A stretch of 64,000 nt of DNA. Source: an uncultured Desulfocapsa sp. (GTDB lineage: Bacteria; Desulfobacterota; Desulfobulbia; Desulfobulbales; Desulfocapsaceae). The notes below the pieces were generated by a model. The model searched no databases. It was not told where the DNA came from and saw nothing but the letters and a program-made list of their open reading frames with translations. Each line of letters starts with the position of its first letter. Positions within the stretch are counted from its first letter, which is position 1. The stretch covers positions 1-64,000 of the forward strand of contig CAMZLK010000042.1 of NCBI GenBank assembly GCA_947311475.1. The letters run 5' to 3'. The translations under genes were made by a program, and so were the position numbers. Shown here piece by piece: positions 39,029 to 47,956 of this stretch.

Positions 39029-41209
39029 ATGAGTGGAAGTAATGCCCGTGAACAAGCGATATTTGAAATTACTAATCGTAATGCAACCCCGGTAAGCAAG
39101 CGCAAGACGCTTGATAAAATTTGGGCAAGCGATGTTTTTACCTTGACCAAAATGGAAGAGGCTTTATCCAAAAAGGCCTACAAGGCGATGAAAAACACCA
39201 TGGAAACCGGTGCTCCGCTAGATCCTCAAGTGGCAGACAGTGTTGCCGCTGCCATGAAAGATTGGGCTATTTCACAAGGGGCGGATTACTTTTCACACAT
39301 TTTTTATCCTCTCACTGGCTTCACAGCTGAAAAACATGATGGTTTTATTCTGTCTGAATCCAATGGCAAGGCCATTACCGAGTTTAATGGCGGTCTGCTT
39401 ATCAAAGGTGAGCCGGATGGATCATCTTTTCCCAATGGCGGTATTCGCCAAACCAATGCGGCCCGTGGCTATACTGCCTGGGATCCGACCAGCCCGGCCT
39501 ATATCCTCAAGACCAGAAACGGCGCCACCCTTTGTATTCCAAGTATTTTTATCTCATGGACCGGCGAGTCCATGGATAAGAAGGTTCCCCTGCTTCGCTC
39601 CAATGCAGCAATGAATGCAGCAGCCACCAAGGTTTTGAAAAAAGTCGGTGAAAGAAATGTAGCGCCTCTTAATTCAAGCTGTGGTGCTGAGCAGGAATAC
39701 TTTTTGGTTGATGAAAATTTTGCCAGTCTGCGCCCGGATCTTTTGCTCACCGGCCGTACATTGTTTGGTGCAGCTCCCGCCAAAGGGCAGGAATTTGACG
39801 ACCATTATTTTGGTACCATTGCTGATCGTGTTCTGCTTTTTATGCAGGAAGTTGAAGAAAAACTCTATCGTCTGGGTATTCCGGCAAAAACCCGTCATAA
39901 TGAAGTTGCTCCAGGCCAGTTTGAAATTGCGCCCTATTTTGAAGCGGCTAATGTGGCCGCTGATCATCAGCAGATGTTAATGACTGTCCTGAAGAGCACT
40001 GCCAAGCGGCACGGTTTTGCCTGTCTGCTTCACGAAAAACCATTTGCCGGTATTAATGGATCTGGTAAGCATGTTAACTGGTCTGTTGGTAACTCCACCC
40101 AGGGTAATTTGCTTGATCCGGGTGATAAGCCAAACCAGAATCTCAATTTTCTACTTTTCTGCGGTGCGGTTATTCGTGGTGTACATCTCTATGGACCTCT
40201 TCTTCGTGCTGTGGTTGCCTCTGCCGGTAACGATCACCGTCTGGGAGCCAACGAAGCGCCCCCTGCAATTCTTTCGGTCTATCTCGGTTCGCAGATTGAA
40301 GGTGTTTTCGATCAGATTGCTAAAGGAAAACTGGATGGTTGTGATGAAAGTGGCTTGATGGATCTGGGGCTGTCTCAGATCATTCCATTTGTTAAGGATG
40401 CGGGTGACCGGAACCGGACTTCCCCCTTTGCTTTTACTGGTAACCGTTTTGAGTTCCGTGCTGTTGGTTCTGATCAGTCTGTTGCCGGATCTCTAACAGC
40501 GATGAACACCATGCTGGCCGATTCTCTGAACTGGATGGCAGATGAGCTTGATAAAGCGATTGAAGGCAAGAGCAATGCCGCTATCCGTGCTGGTGTTATC
40601 AAGGTTCTTAAGAAAATAATGAAATCTCACGGTGCTGTCGTCTTCGGTGGTGACGGTTATTCTGCAGAATGGCACAAAGAGGCTGTTGAAAAACGAGGCT
40701 TGGCAAATCTGCCAACAACAGCTGATGCTTTGCCTGCCCTTCGGGATAAGAAGGTCGTTCAGCTCTTCGAAAGCACGGGTGTTCTTTCTCCTGTTGAGCT
40801 TGAAGCCCGTTTTGAGGTTGATGCGGAAATCTATCTTCTTAAGATTGCTGTGGAATCTAAGCTTGTTGTCAGCATGGCCGTCAAGACTATTTATCCTGTT
40901 GCAACGGCTTACCTGCTAGAGCTGGCTCAGGCAGCTTCAGCAGCAGCCGAAATTGGTGTTGGATTTGATAAAGCTCTGGCAAAAAGCATTGCTGCCAACA
41001 TCAAGGCCATGATGAAAGCCGTTGACAAACTGAAAAAGGCAATGGCCAAGGACAATTTTAAATCCGTTGAAGAACATATGCAGTTCTGCGCTGGTGACAT
41101 CCGCAGTTTAATGGATGAAGTTCGCACATATGTTGATGCTCTTGAAGCTGAAGTAGCTGATGATTTTTGGCCACTTCCTACTTACCAGGAAATGCTGTTC
41201 ATTAAATAG
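39029..41209 (+). CDS. glnN: Glutamine synthetase type III
   Basis: 726 aa; FNGGLLIKGEPDGSSFPNGGIRQTNAARGYTAWDPTSPAYI, LHEKPFAGINGSGKHVNWSVG. Confidence 0.94.
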   Translation: MSGSNAREQAIFEITNRNATPVSKRKTLDKIWASDVFTLTKMEEALSKKAYKAMKNTMETGAPLDPQVADSVAAAMKDWAISQGADYFSHIFYPLTGFTAEKHDGFILSESNGKAITEFNGGLLIKGEPDGSSFPNGGIRQTNAARGYTAWDPTSPAYILKTRNGATLCIPSIFISWTGESMDKKVPLLRSNAAMNAAATKVLKKVGERNVAPLNSSCGAEQEYFLVDENFASLRPDLLLTGRTLFGAAPAKGQEFDDHYFGTIADRVLLFMQEVEEKLYRLGIPAKTRHNEVAPGQFEIAPYFEAANVAADHQQMLMTVLKSTAKRHGFACLLHEKPFAGINGSGKHVNWSVGNSTQGNLLDPGDKPNQNLNFLLFCGAVIRGVHLYGPLLRAVVASAGNDHRLGANEAPPAILSVYLGSQIEGVFDQIAKGKLDGCDESGLMDLGLSQIIPFVKDAGDRNRTSPFAFTGNRFEFRAVGSDQSVAGSLTAMNTMLADSLNWMADELDKAIEGKSNAAIRAGVIKVLKKIMKSHGAVVFGGDGYSAEWHKEAVEKRGLANLPTTADALPALRDKKVVQLFESTGVLSPVELEARFEVDAEIYLLKIAVESKLVVSMAVKTIYPVATAYLLELAQAASAAAEIGVGFDKALAKSIAANIKAMMKAVDKLKKAMAKDNFKSVEEHMQFCAGDIRSLMDEVRTYVDALEAEVADDFWPLPTYQEMLFIK

Positions 41210-41237
41210 TATTTTTTATAATATTTTCTTTACGATT

Positions 41238-41267
41238 TAAAAAAGGTCGCTTCGGCGACCTTTTTTT
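41238..41267 (+). terminator. Rho-independent terminator after glnN
   Basis: AAAAAGGTCGC TTCG GCGACCTTTTTTT. Confidence 0.93.
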
Positions 41268-41456
41268 ATTGCGTAGCGAGAAGGATTGCCCCAGGGGAGT
41301 TCTATTTATAAAGTAATCCGGTGAGATGCTTCACTGGCTTGCTTATTGTTAGCAAGTGTTTGTTGCATCAACTTTAGGTGAAAGGTACTATCTGGAAAAG
41401 CTCAGTCGTCCATGTGGCCCTGCAGTGTTGTATTTTTTTTCCTTAATATTATGTGG

Positions 41457-42059
41457 CTAACGAAGAATAACACCTCTTTCCCGCAGCTCATCAATTATCA
41501 CATTGACACATTCACGCAAGGGACGTGTGCCAGTGTTCAGCTCAATGTCTGGACTTTCAGGTATTTCGTATGGAGAAGAAATTCCTGTGTAGTTTTTAAT
41601 TTCACCAGCTCGTGCCTTTTTGTACAATCCTTTCACATCACGTGCTTCACAGATTTCGAGTGGGCAGTTGCAATAGACTTCTATAAGGTTATCGGCACCG
41701 ATTATTTCCTGAACATGTTCTCGATCAGTTTTTAACGGTGAGATAAAGGCTGTTAGTGAGATAACCCCAGCGTCCAGAAAAAGATTGATCATTTCAGCAA
41801 TGCGACGCATATTTTCACTGCGATCGTCAATGCTGAAACCAAGGTCACCACATAAGCCGTGACGCACATTGTCACCATCAAAAACGTATGTTCTGCATCC
41901 CATAAGGTGCAGGCGCTCTTCAACGGCATGGGCAAGGGTGGATTTTCCTGAACCGGATAGGCCGGTAAACCAGAGATTAATGCTCATATGGCCGTTCAGA
42001 GTTTCTCGGCGTGGACGGCTGACAGCAGCACGTTGTCTGATTACATTGGAAGATTTCAT
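41457..42059 (-). CDS. cysC: Adenylylsulfate kinase
   Basis: LWFTGLSGSGKSTLAHAVEERL...YVFDGDNVRHGLCGDLGFSIDDRSENMRRIAE. Confidence 0.95.
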   Translation of the reverse strand: MKSSNVIRQRAAVSRPRRETLNGHMSINLWFTGLSGSGKSTLAHAVEERLHLMGCRTYVFDGDNVRHGLCGDLGFSIDDRSENMRRIAEMINLFLDAGVISLTAFISPLKTDREHVQEIIGADNLIEVYCNCPLEICEARDVKGLYKKARAGEIKNYTGISSPYEIPESPDIELNTGTRPLRECVNVIIDELRERGVILR

Positions 42060-42096
42060 TCGTATTGTGGGCTGGGAGTTAAAGGGGAAAAAATAA

Positions 42097-42963
42097 TCAG
42101 CAAAACATCTTTTGTAAATAAGGCAGCAAGGTATCTTTTATTTCCGGATGCTCAAGGGCAAATGCCAAATTAGCCATTTGAAAGCCGGCTTTATCTCCAC
42201 AGTCAAAACGGGTTCCTTCAAAGCGAAAACCAAAAATTGGTTGTTCAGTCAAAAGTTGTGACATGGCATCTGTGAGTTGGATTTCGCCGCCAGCTCCTTT
42301 TCCCTGTTCGCCCAAGATATTAAAAATCCGCGGAGTTAGGATGTATCTGCCAATTACAGCCATGTTAGATGGTGCCTCATCCGCGGGTGGCTTTTCTACC
42401 ATTCCATTTACACGAAAAGTCTGCTCTGATGTTTGGTCAGCATCAAGGATACCATATCTCGAGGTTTCCTCTTTAGGAACCTCAATTACCGCGACGGTAG
42501 AAGCTCTCAGCCGATCGAATTCTTTTACCATCTGATGCAGAACAGGTGTCTCACTTTTGATGAGATCATCGGCCAGAAGAACCGCAAAGGGTTCATCTCC
42601 TACAATGTCCCTTGCGCACCATATAGCATGGCCAAGGCCTAAGGGCTCGCTCTGTCGGGTATAAATGATGGTGCCTGACTCAGGAACAAGTGATTCGACC
42701 TCTTTTAATAATTCTATTTTCTGGCGCTGTCTAAGCGTTTCTTCCAGTTGAAAAGAGCGATCAAAATGATTCTCCAGAGCGCCCTTACCGCTGCCTGTAA
42801 CAAATATTAGTTGTTCGATTCCTGATGCTAATGCCTCTTCAACGGCATATTGGATTAGAGGCTTATCAACAACCGGAAGCATTTCTTTGGGCATAGCTTT
42901 GGTTGCAGGAAGAAAACGGGTACCAAGCCCTGCTACTGGGAAGACAGCTTTTTTTACTTTCAT
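42097..42963 (-). CDS. galU: UTP-glucose-1-phosphate uridylyltransferase
   Basis: VKKAVFPVAGLGTRFLPATKAMPKEMLPVVDKPLIQYAVEEA. Confidence 0.96.
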   Translation of the reverse strand: MKVKKAVFPVAGLGTRFLPATKAMPKEMLPVVDKPLIQYAVEEALASGIEQLIFVTGSGKGALENHFDRSFQLEETLRQRQKIELLKEVESLVPESGTIIYTRQSEPLGLGHAIWCARDIVGDEPFAVLLADDLIKSETPVLHQMVKEFDRLRASTVAVIEVPKEETSRYGILDADQTSEQTFRVNGMVEKPPADEAPSNMAVIGRYILTPRIFNILGEQGKGAGGEIQLTDAMSQLLTEQPIFGFRFEGTRFDCGDKAGFQMANLAFALEHPEIKDTLLPYLQKMFC

Positions 42964-43005
42964 TTGGATGCCTGAGATATGTGAATATTTATGGTACTTA
43001 TGTTT

Positions 43006-43176
43006 GATGGCGTCGTAAAAACTCTTCATCTGCTTCGTTGCTACATTTTTTGTTTAATTTCAATGTACTTTAGTACGCCGAAATTAAACAAAAAATGTGC
43101 GCCTCGCATATGAAGCTTTTCGAAGTCTGCGCTATCTACTCAGCCATCGGGATTTTAATCTTTTCACGAGTGTATC
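43006..43176 (+). repeat. Repeat family A copy A7 (about 171 bp, extra CGAAGTCTGCGCTATCTACTC segment)
   Basis: GATGGCGTCGTAAAAACTCTTCATC...TTTTCACGAGTGTATC. Confidence 0.88.
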
Positions 43177-43180
43177 AATT

Positions 43181-43726
43181 ATGAAAGTCACTAAAACAGC
43201 AATTCCTGAAGTACTTCTGGTTGAACCGACTGTGTTCGGGGATGATCGGGGATTTTTCTACGAAAGTTATAATGCAAAAGAATGGCAGGAGCAAACTGGA
43301 TTGCAAACCAGTTTTGTTCAGGATAATCATTCACGTTCTGCAAAAAATGTACTTCGTGGTATTCATTACCAGATCAAGCAGGCACAGGGAAAACTTGTAC
43401 GAGTGGTTGTTGGAGAAGTCTTTGATGTAGCAGTTGATTTGCGGAAGAGCTCTCCTACCTTTGGTCAATGGGTTGGGGAGCGTTTAAGTGCGGAGAATAA
43501 GAAAAGCTTATGGGTACCGGAAGGTTTTGGACACGGCTTTCTTGTCCTTTCCGAGTTTGCCGAGTTCCTGTACAGGACAACAAACTTTTATGCACCGGAA
43601 CATGAGCGCGGTCTTGCCTGGAATGATTCTTCAATTGATATTGACTGGCCCCTTGATGGTCCTCCTCTTCTTTCGGAAAAAGATGCAAAGGCCACAGTAT
43701 TCAGCAAGGCTGAATATTACGAATAA
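43181..43726 (+). CDS. rmlC: dTDP-4-dehydrorhamnose 3,5-epimerase
   Basis: PEVLLVEPTVFGDDRGFFYESYNAKEW...FVQDNHSRSAKNVLRGIHYQ; start at 43181, upstream ORF extension is repeat A7. Confidence 0.95.
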   Translation: MKVTKTAIPEVLLVEPTVFGDDRGFFYESYNAKEWQEQTGLQTSFVQDNHSRSAKNVLRGIHYQIKQAQGKLVRVVVGEVFDVAVDLRKSSPTFGQWVGERLSAENKKSLWVPEGFGHGFLVLSEFAEFLYRTTNFYAPEHERGLAWNDSSIDIDWPLDGPPLLSEKDAKATVFSKAEYYE

Positions 43727-43806
43727 GAACCGTTTTGTATGATACAATACTGAAAAGGGCCTCGTTACACCGCTAAACAGTGCAACGAGGGATAATCAAT
43801 CGCACA

Positions 43807-43960
43807 TAAGTGCCTTACTCCTGAAAAGCTGTAATAAAAAGTAGGTAGCGCAGACTCCGAGAAGATCAAAAGTGTTTCAAACTCAAATTATTAGCATAAG
43901 CGACAGATAGCGAACGAAGAGAGACCTTCGAGGCACTTTCTTGTGGTTTTTCCGCGTTAG
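43807..43960 (+). repeat. Repeat family B copy B7
   Basis: AAGTGCCTTACTCCTGAAAAGCTGTAAT...GAGGCACTTTCTTGTGGTTTTTCCGCGTTAG. Confidence 0.8.
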
Positions 43961-43993
43961 GAACTAATAAACAACAGCATTTATCTTCAATGG

Positions 43994-44950
43994 TCAAATA
44001 GCGTCAACCAGCACCGAAGAAAGATCCACAACATCAGCACCGCATTTTTCCAGATTGACCATACATATTGGACATAAAGCAACAATCGGTTTCCCGGTTG
44101 CCTGTAATTCAGCTACTCGTCGCAGTCCAACCTCATCAGCAAGTTTTGGTGAAACTGATTCAGCAGGGCCACCACAGCAGTTTGTAAAAGAACCGTTGTT
44201 GTTGATTTCGGTACAGTTCACTCCCGCCTTGTTGAGTGCCGCACGTGGTGCATCTGAAACTTCAAGGTATCTTCCGTAGAAACAGGGATCATGCAGAGTT
44301 ATCTCGCCATGCTCTGCTTTTCCAGCAAGATCTGCCACTTCGAACCAGGTTTGTACCTCAAATGAGATGCCGGTAATCTTGGGATACAGAACTTTAAGGG
44401 CATAAGTTGTGTGTGGATCAACTGTAATTAGTTTTTTGATGCCGGCTGATTGCAGCTTTTTAGCTACAAAACGGGCATGGTTCTCAAAACCTTCCTGGTC
44501 ACCAAGATCATAGAGCAGAACACCAGAATATTCATCGAGGTCATGGTCATAGAAGAATGAGACATCGGATGCTTTTAAAATCTTGACCATATTGCCAAGG
44601 GTTGTAGCAGTTTTCAGCTTTTCATCCTGGCTGGCAATTTTTTGAAGCCCCATATTGGCTACGGTCTTTGGAATAAATTTTCCATATTTCAGATATTTTG
44701 CCATTGGTTTGTCTTCGTATTTCTCAAGATAGCCGGTGGCTGCTTTAATGTAAGGAACCAGTTGATACATCAGGCCGGTAAAGAGCAAGGCATCACCCGT
44801 TGCCGGGACATCTACTTCCTTCCACCAGGTGTTAAAACCTTCTTTATTTAAACCAAAGGGGTTGTGGGTCACACGTACATTATCTGCAATATTTTCTATG
44901 ATATCTTTTGGATCAAACATTTTATGATTTCCTCCATGAAGCAACTGCAT
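43994..44950 (-). CDS. HdrB/HdrD-like CCG-domain protein
   Basis: ITLHDPCFYGRYLEVSDAPRAALNKAGV...NCCGGPAESVSPKLADEVGLRRVAE...CPICMVNLEK. Confidence 0.85.
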   Translation of the reverse strand: MQLLHGGNHKMFDPKDIIENIADNVRVTHNPFGLNKEGFNTWWKEVDVPATGDALLFTGLMYQLVPYIKAATGYLEKYEDKPMAKYLKYGKFIPKTVANMGLQKIASQDEKLKTATTLGNMVKILKASDVSFFYDHDLDEYSGVLLYDLGDQEGFENHARFVAKKLQSAGIKKLITVDPHTTYALKVLYPKITGISFEVQTWFEVADLAGKAEHGEITLHDPCFYGRYLEVSDAPRAALNKAGVNCTEINNNGSFTNCCGGPAESVSPKLADEVGLRRVAELQATGKPIVALCPICMVNLEKCGADVVDLSSVLVDAI

Positions 44951-45224
44951 AACGTTTCAGGCTGAGGAGGATTCCTCCCGGATCAGCACCCCTGGGACAG
45001 GATTCGCTACAGAGTCCGCAATGCAGACATTTCCAGAGTTCATTTCTATTGAGAAGGATGCGATCCTTTGCACCAATCTGAACATAGCGAATCAGCTTAC
45101 GGGGAAAGCTGCCATCAATAAGGGGGCAGATGGCAACACAGGTGCCGCAGTTGAAACATTCCAGAGCTGTGTCCTCGCCATATTGTTTGAGGTCTTCGGC
45201 GAACTGGGGGCTAATTTTTGTCAT
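44922..45224 (-). CDS. HdrC-like 4Fe-4S protein
   Basis: CFNCGTCVAICPL and CLHCGLCSESCPRG. Confidence 0.85.
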   Translation of the reverse strand: MTKISPQFAEDLKQYGEDTALECFNCGTCVAICPLIDGSFPRKLIRYVQIGAKDRILLNRNELWKCLHCGLCSESCPRGADPGGILLSLKRYAVASWRKS

Positions 45225-45324
45225 TTCAGATCTCCAGAGAGATTTTGGTTTTCACTTATTTGTGGAACTCAACTATGCAACTATTCAGCTGCTGATAAAA
45301 ATAACTCAATCCAATCACGACGTT

Positions 45325-45633
45325 TCAGGCATTATCTTTAGCAACAAGTTTATAACGAAAATAAGCACCATCCTTGTTAGCTTCTGCAACCTCACCATAC
45401 TGTTTCAGGGTTGCCAGATACCAGATCACTCTGGAAATCGCGATCTTGGTGATTCCGGCAATTTCAGGGGCAGTGGCACCATCATCGCCGGTTAGTTGCT
45501 CTTTAAGGAGTTTCAAATCTTTTTTCTGATTTTTTACTCTGGCAGCAACCCTTTTAATGGAGTCTTTACGTTCTGCACGCAACTGCTTCATGGCCTCTTT
45601 TTTTTCCTGTGCTGCCTGGTCTGTGTCAGTCAT
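45325..45633 (-). CDS. Small winged-helix-like protein
   Basis: KEQLTGDDGATAPEIAGITKIAISRVIWYLATLKQYGEVAEANKDGAYFRYKL; start 45633, the ORF upstream of it is repeat A. Confidence 0.6.
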   Translation of the reverse strand: MTDTDQAAQEKKEAMKQLRAERKDSIKRVAARVKNQKKDLKLLKEQLTGDDGATAPEIAGITKIAISRVIWYLATLKQYGEVAEANKDGAYFRYKLVAKDNA

Positions 45634-45666
45634 GGTTTTATTATGTAAGTAAAAATTATCATTTAT

Positions 45667-45821
45667 GATGGACTCGTAAAAACTCTTCATCTCCTTCGTT
45701 ACTGCAAATTTACAATCTTTTCGACGTACTTTAGTACGCTGAAAAGATTGTAAATTTCCGTGCCTCGGATATGAAGTTTTTTACAAGTCCATCCAGTTTT
45801 TGACCTTTTTACGAATTTATC
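45667..45821 (+). repeat. Repeat family A copy A8 (155 bp, distinct palindrome arms)
   Basis: ATTTAT at 45661-45666 and 45822-45827; arms GCAAATTTACAATCTTTTC / GAAAAGATTGTAAATTTCC. Confidence 0.9.
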
Positions 45822-45827
45822 ATTTAT

Positions 45828-45982
45828 GATAAACTCGTAAAAAGGTTAAAATCTCGATGGCTAAGTAAAAAGCTTCATGTGCGAGGCGCACATTTTTTGT
45901 TTAATTTCGGCGTACTAAGGTACGTTGAAATTAAACAAAAAATGTAGCAACGAAGCAGATGAAGAGTTTTTACGACGCCATC
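45828..45982 (-). repeat. Repeat family A copy A9 (155 bp), opposite orientation to A8
   Basis: GATAAACTCGTAAAAAGG...ACGACGCCATC; shares ATTTAT with A8, third ATTTAT at 45983-45988. Confidence 0.92.
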
Positions 45983-46023
45983 ATTTATAAGATTATGGGT
46001 TGTCTTACTCAGTAAACGTTTGT

Positions 46024-47874
46024 CTATTCGGCAACAATCATATCAACCATAGCCTCGTACTGTTTCAGGCTCCATCCCTTGAGATCAATGGCTCTGCTGG
46101 GACAAACAGCTACGCAGGCGCCGCACCCCAGACAGAGTGCAGGTGTAACCAGTGCCTTTCCGTCAACCATTGCCAGGGCTCCGTCTGCAAGACAGGCGTC
46201 AACACAGGCGCCAGTTCCATCACAAAGAGCTGTGTCCACTTCAGCCACATAAGGATCAAGCTCTACCAATCCTTTACCAAGAAGAGAGGCAGCTTTTGCA
46301 GCAGCAGCTGCTGCACCATTACAGGCCTCACCTATGGTCATGGGGGCCTGGCAGGTTCCTGCAAGAAAAACCCCGGATACTGCCATTTCAACAGGTGCAA
46401 GTTTGGGATGTACTTCCTGCAGGAATTTGTCTGTTCCAACAGGTAGTTTCATCATGGAGACAATATCTGAAATATCTCCGGCTTCCATACCAGTGGCCAA
46501 CACTACCAGATCAACAGGCACCTCAATCTCTTCATTAAAGGTAAGGCCATCTTTAACAGTTACCTGAAGGGGATAATCACTGTCGCTGGATGGAATTACC
46601 TGGGGAGATTCGGTTGCATCAAAGCGGAAGAAAACCACACGATTCTCAGATGCTTTATCATACAAATCTTCCTGTCCACGCCCATAGGTACGGATATCAC
46701 GGTAAAAGTCATAAATATTTGTATCAGGAAACTGCTCTCTTATTTTATTCGCCATAAAGAGGACAGAACTACAACAGGTGCGTGAGCAGTATTCGTTGAG
46801 ATAACCGTTTTCATCTTCTTTGTGAATACCTGGGATCTGCCTGCTGCCAACACAGTGAATCATGGCGATGGAACGAATTTTTCGTCCGTCAAGTTCCAGC
46901 GTGGATGATCCTTCAACCTTGCCGACCTGTTTGATAAGATCTGGAAGGGTGATAACTTCTTTGTGTTTACCAAAACCATACTCGCCGTGATCTGGCCGAT
47001 ATGATTTGAATCCGGTGGCGAGAATAACTGCACCAGTTTCAATGATTTCTTCAACTACTGTATCTGTTTCAACACCTTCGAAGGGAACAAAATGCCCGGG
47101 GTGCTGTTCGTGATCCGATGGATCTGTGAAAACTGTTTTAACGCTTAAATCAAATTTTCCGATATATCCGTCAAAACCAACAAGTCTGCAATGGGTTTTG
47201 ACTGTAATATTCTTATGCTCGAGAACGGATTTTGCGAGTTGGCTGATCAGATCACTGGCCTTTTCCCCAAAGGGGGCAATTTTATCAAGCATGGCAGCAT
47301 TTCCGCCAAGAAATGGCGTTTTCTCAATGAGTACAACATTGAGACCAAAATCAGCAGCAGACAAAGCTGCTTTCAGTCCGGCAATTCCACCACCAATGAC
47401 AGTTACATGTTTTCTCGAATTCACCTGGATGGGATCAAGTTTTTCAAGAAGCCCGGCTTTCCCCACAGCTGCACCGACCAGTTTTTCGGCCTTAAAAGTG
47501 GCTTTTTCCCCATGCATAATCCAGCTGACATGCTCACGGATGTTTGCATGGTCGTATATGTAAGGGTTGCCGTTAGCTCGGGTGATTGCTCCACGGAATG
47601 TGCTTTCATGAAGGCTTGGTGCGCACGAGGCAACTACTACCCGGTCAATGAGGCCATCTTTCAGATCCTGGGTGATCAGATCCTGTCCAAGATCAGAACA
47701 CATGAAAGAATTTGTGCGGGCGACTACGACACCCGGCATCTTTTCGGCTGCGTCACGTACTTTTTCAACGTCCACATGATCGGAAATATTTCCGCCGCAG
47801 TAACAAACATATACGCCAATTTTTTCAGATCTGTTTACACTGTTTTCGTTTTTCTTTTCTTTCGGGTCACTCAT
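46024..47874 (-). CDS. HdrA-like FAD/4Fe-4S protein (616 aa)
   Basis: IGVYVCYCGGNISDHVDVEKV...VTVIGGGIAGLKAALSAADFGLNVVLIEKTPFLGGNAAM; C-terminal ferredoxin CLGCGACVAVCPSRAIDL. Confidence 0.9.
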   Translation of the reverse strand: MSDPKEKKNENSVNRSEKIGVYVCYCGGNISDHVDVEKVRDAAEKMPGVVVARTNSFMCSDLGQDLITQDLKDGLIDRVVVASCAPSLHESTFRGAITRANGNPYIYDHANIREHVSWIMHGEKATFKAEKLVGAAVGKAGLLEKLDPIQVNSRKHVTVIGGGIAGLKAALSAADFGLNVVLIEKTPFLGGNAAMLDKIAPFGEKASDLISQLAKSVLEHKNITVKTHCRLVGFDGYIGKFDLSVKTVFTDPSDHEQHPGHFVPFEGVETDTVVEEIIETGAVILATGFKSYRPDHGEYGFGKHKEVITLPDLIKQVGKVEGSSTLELDGRKIRSIAMIHCVGSRQIPGIHKEDENGYLNEYCSRTCCSSVLFMANKIREQFPDTNIYDFYRDIRTYGRGQEDLYDKASENRVVFFRFDATESPQVIPSSDSDYPLQVTVKDGLTFNEEIEVPVDLVVLATGMEAGDISDIVSMMKLPVGTDKFLQEVHPKLAPVEMAVSGVFLAGTCQAPMTIGEACNGAAAAAAKAASLLGKGLVELDPYVAEVDTALCDGTGACVDACLADGALAMVDGKALVTPALCLGCGACVAVCPSRAIDLKGWSLKQYEAMVDMIVAE

Positions 47875-47956
47875 AACTCATATACCCTTAATATTTTTAT
47901 TCGTTTTACGAAAATCCGGAAAAAAGTTTCTCTATTATCCGTCTTCTGGCTTCTTC

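Noticed and set aside
43742-43795. CCTCGTT...AACGAGG hairpin after rmlC as terminator
   Set aside because: Only about 7 bp of stem with a long loop and no clear T-tract; too weak to call.
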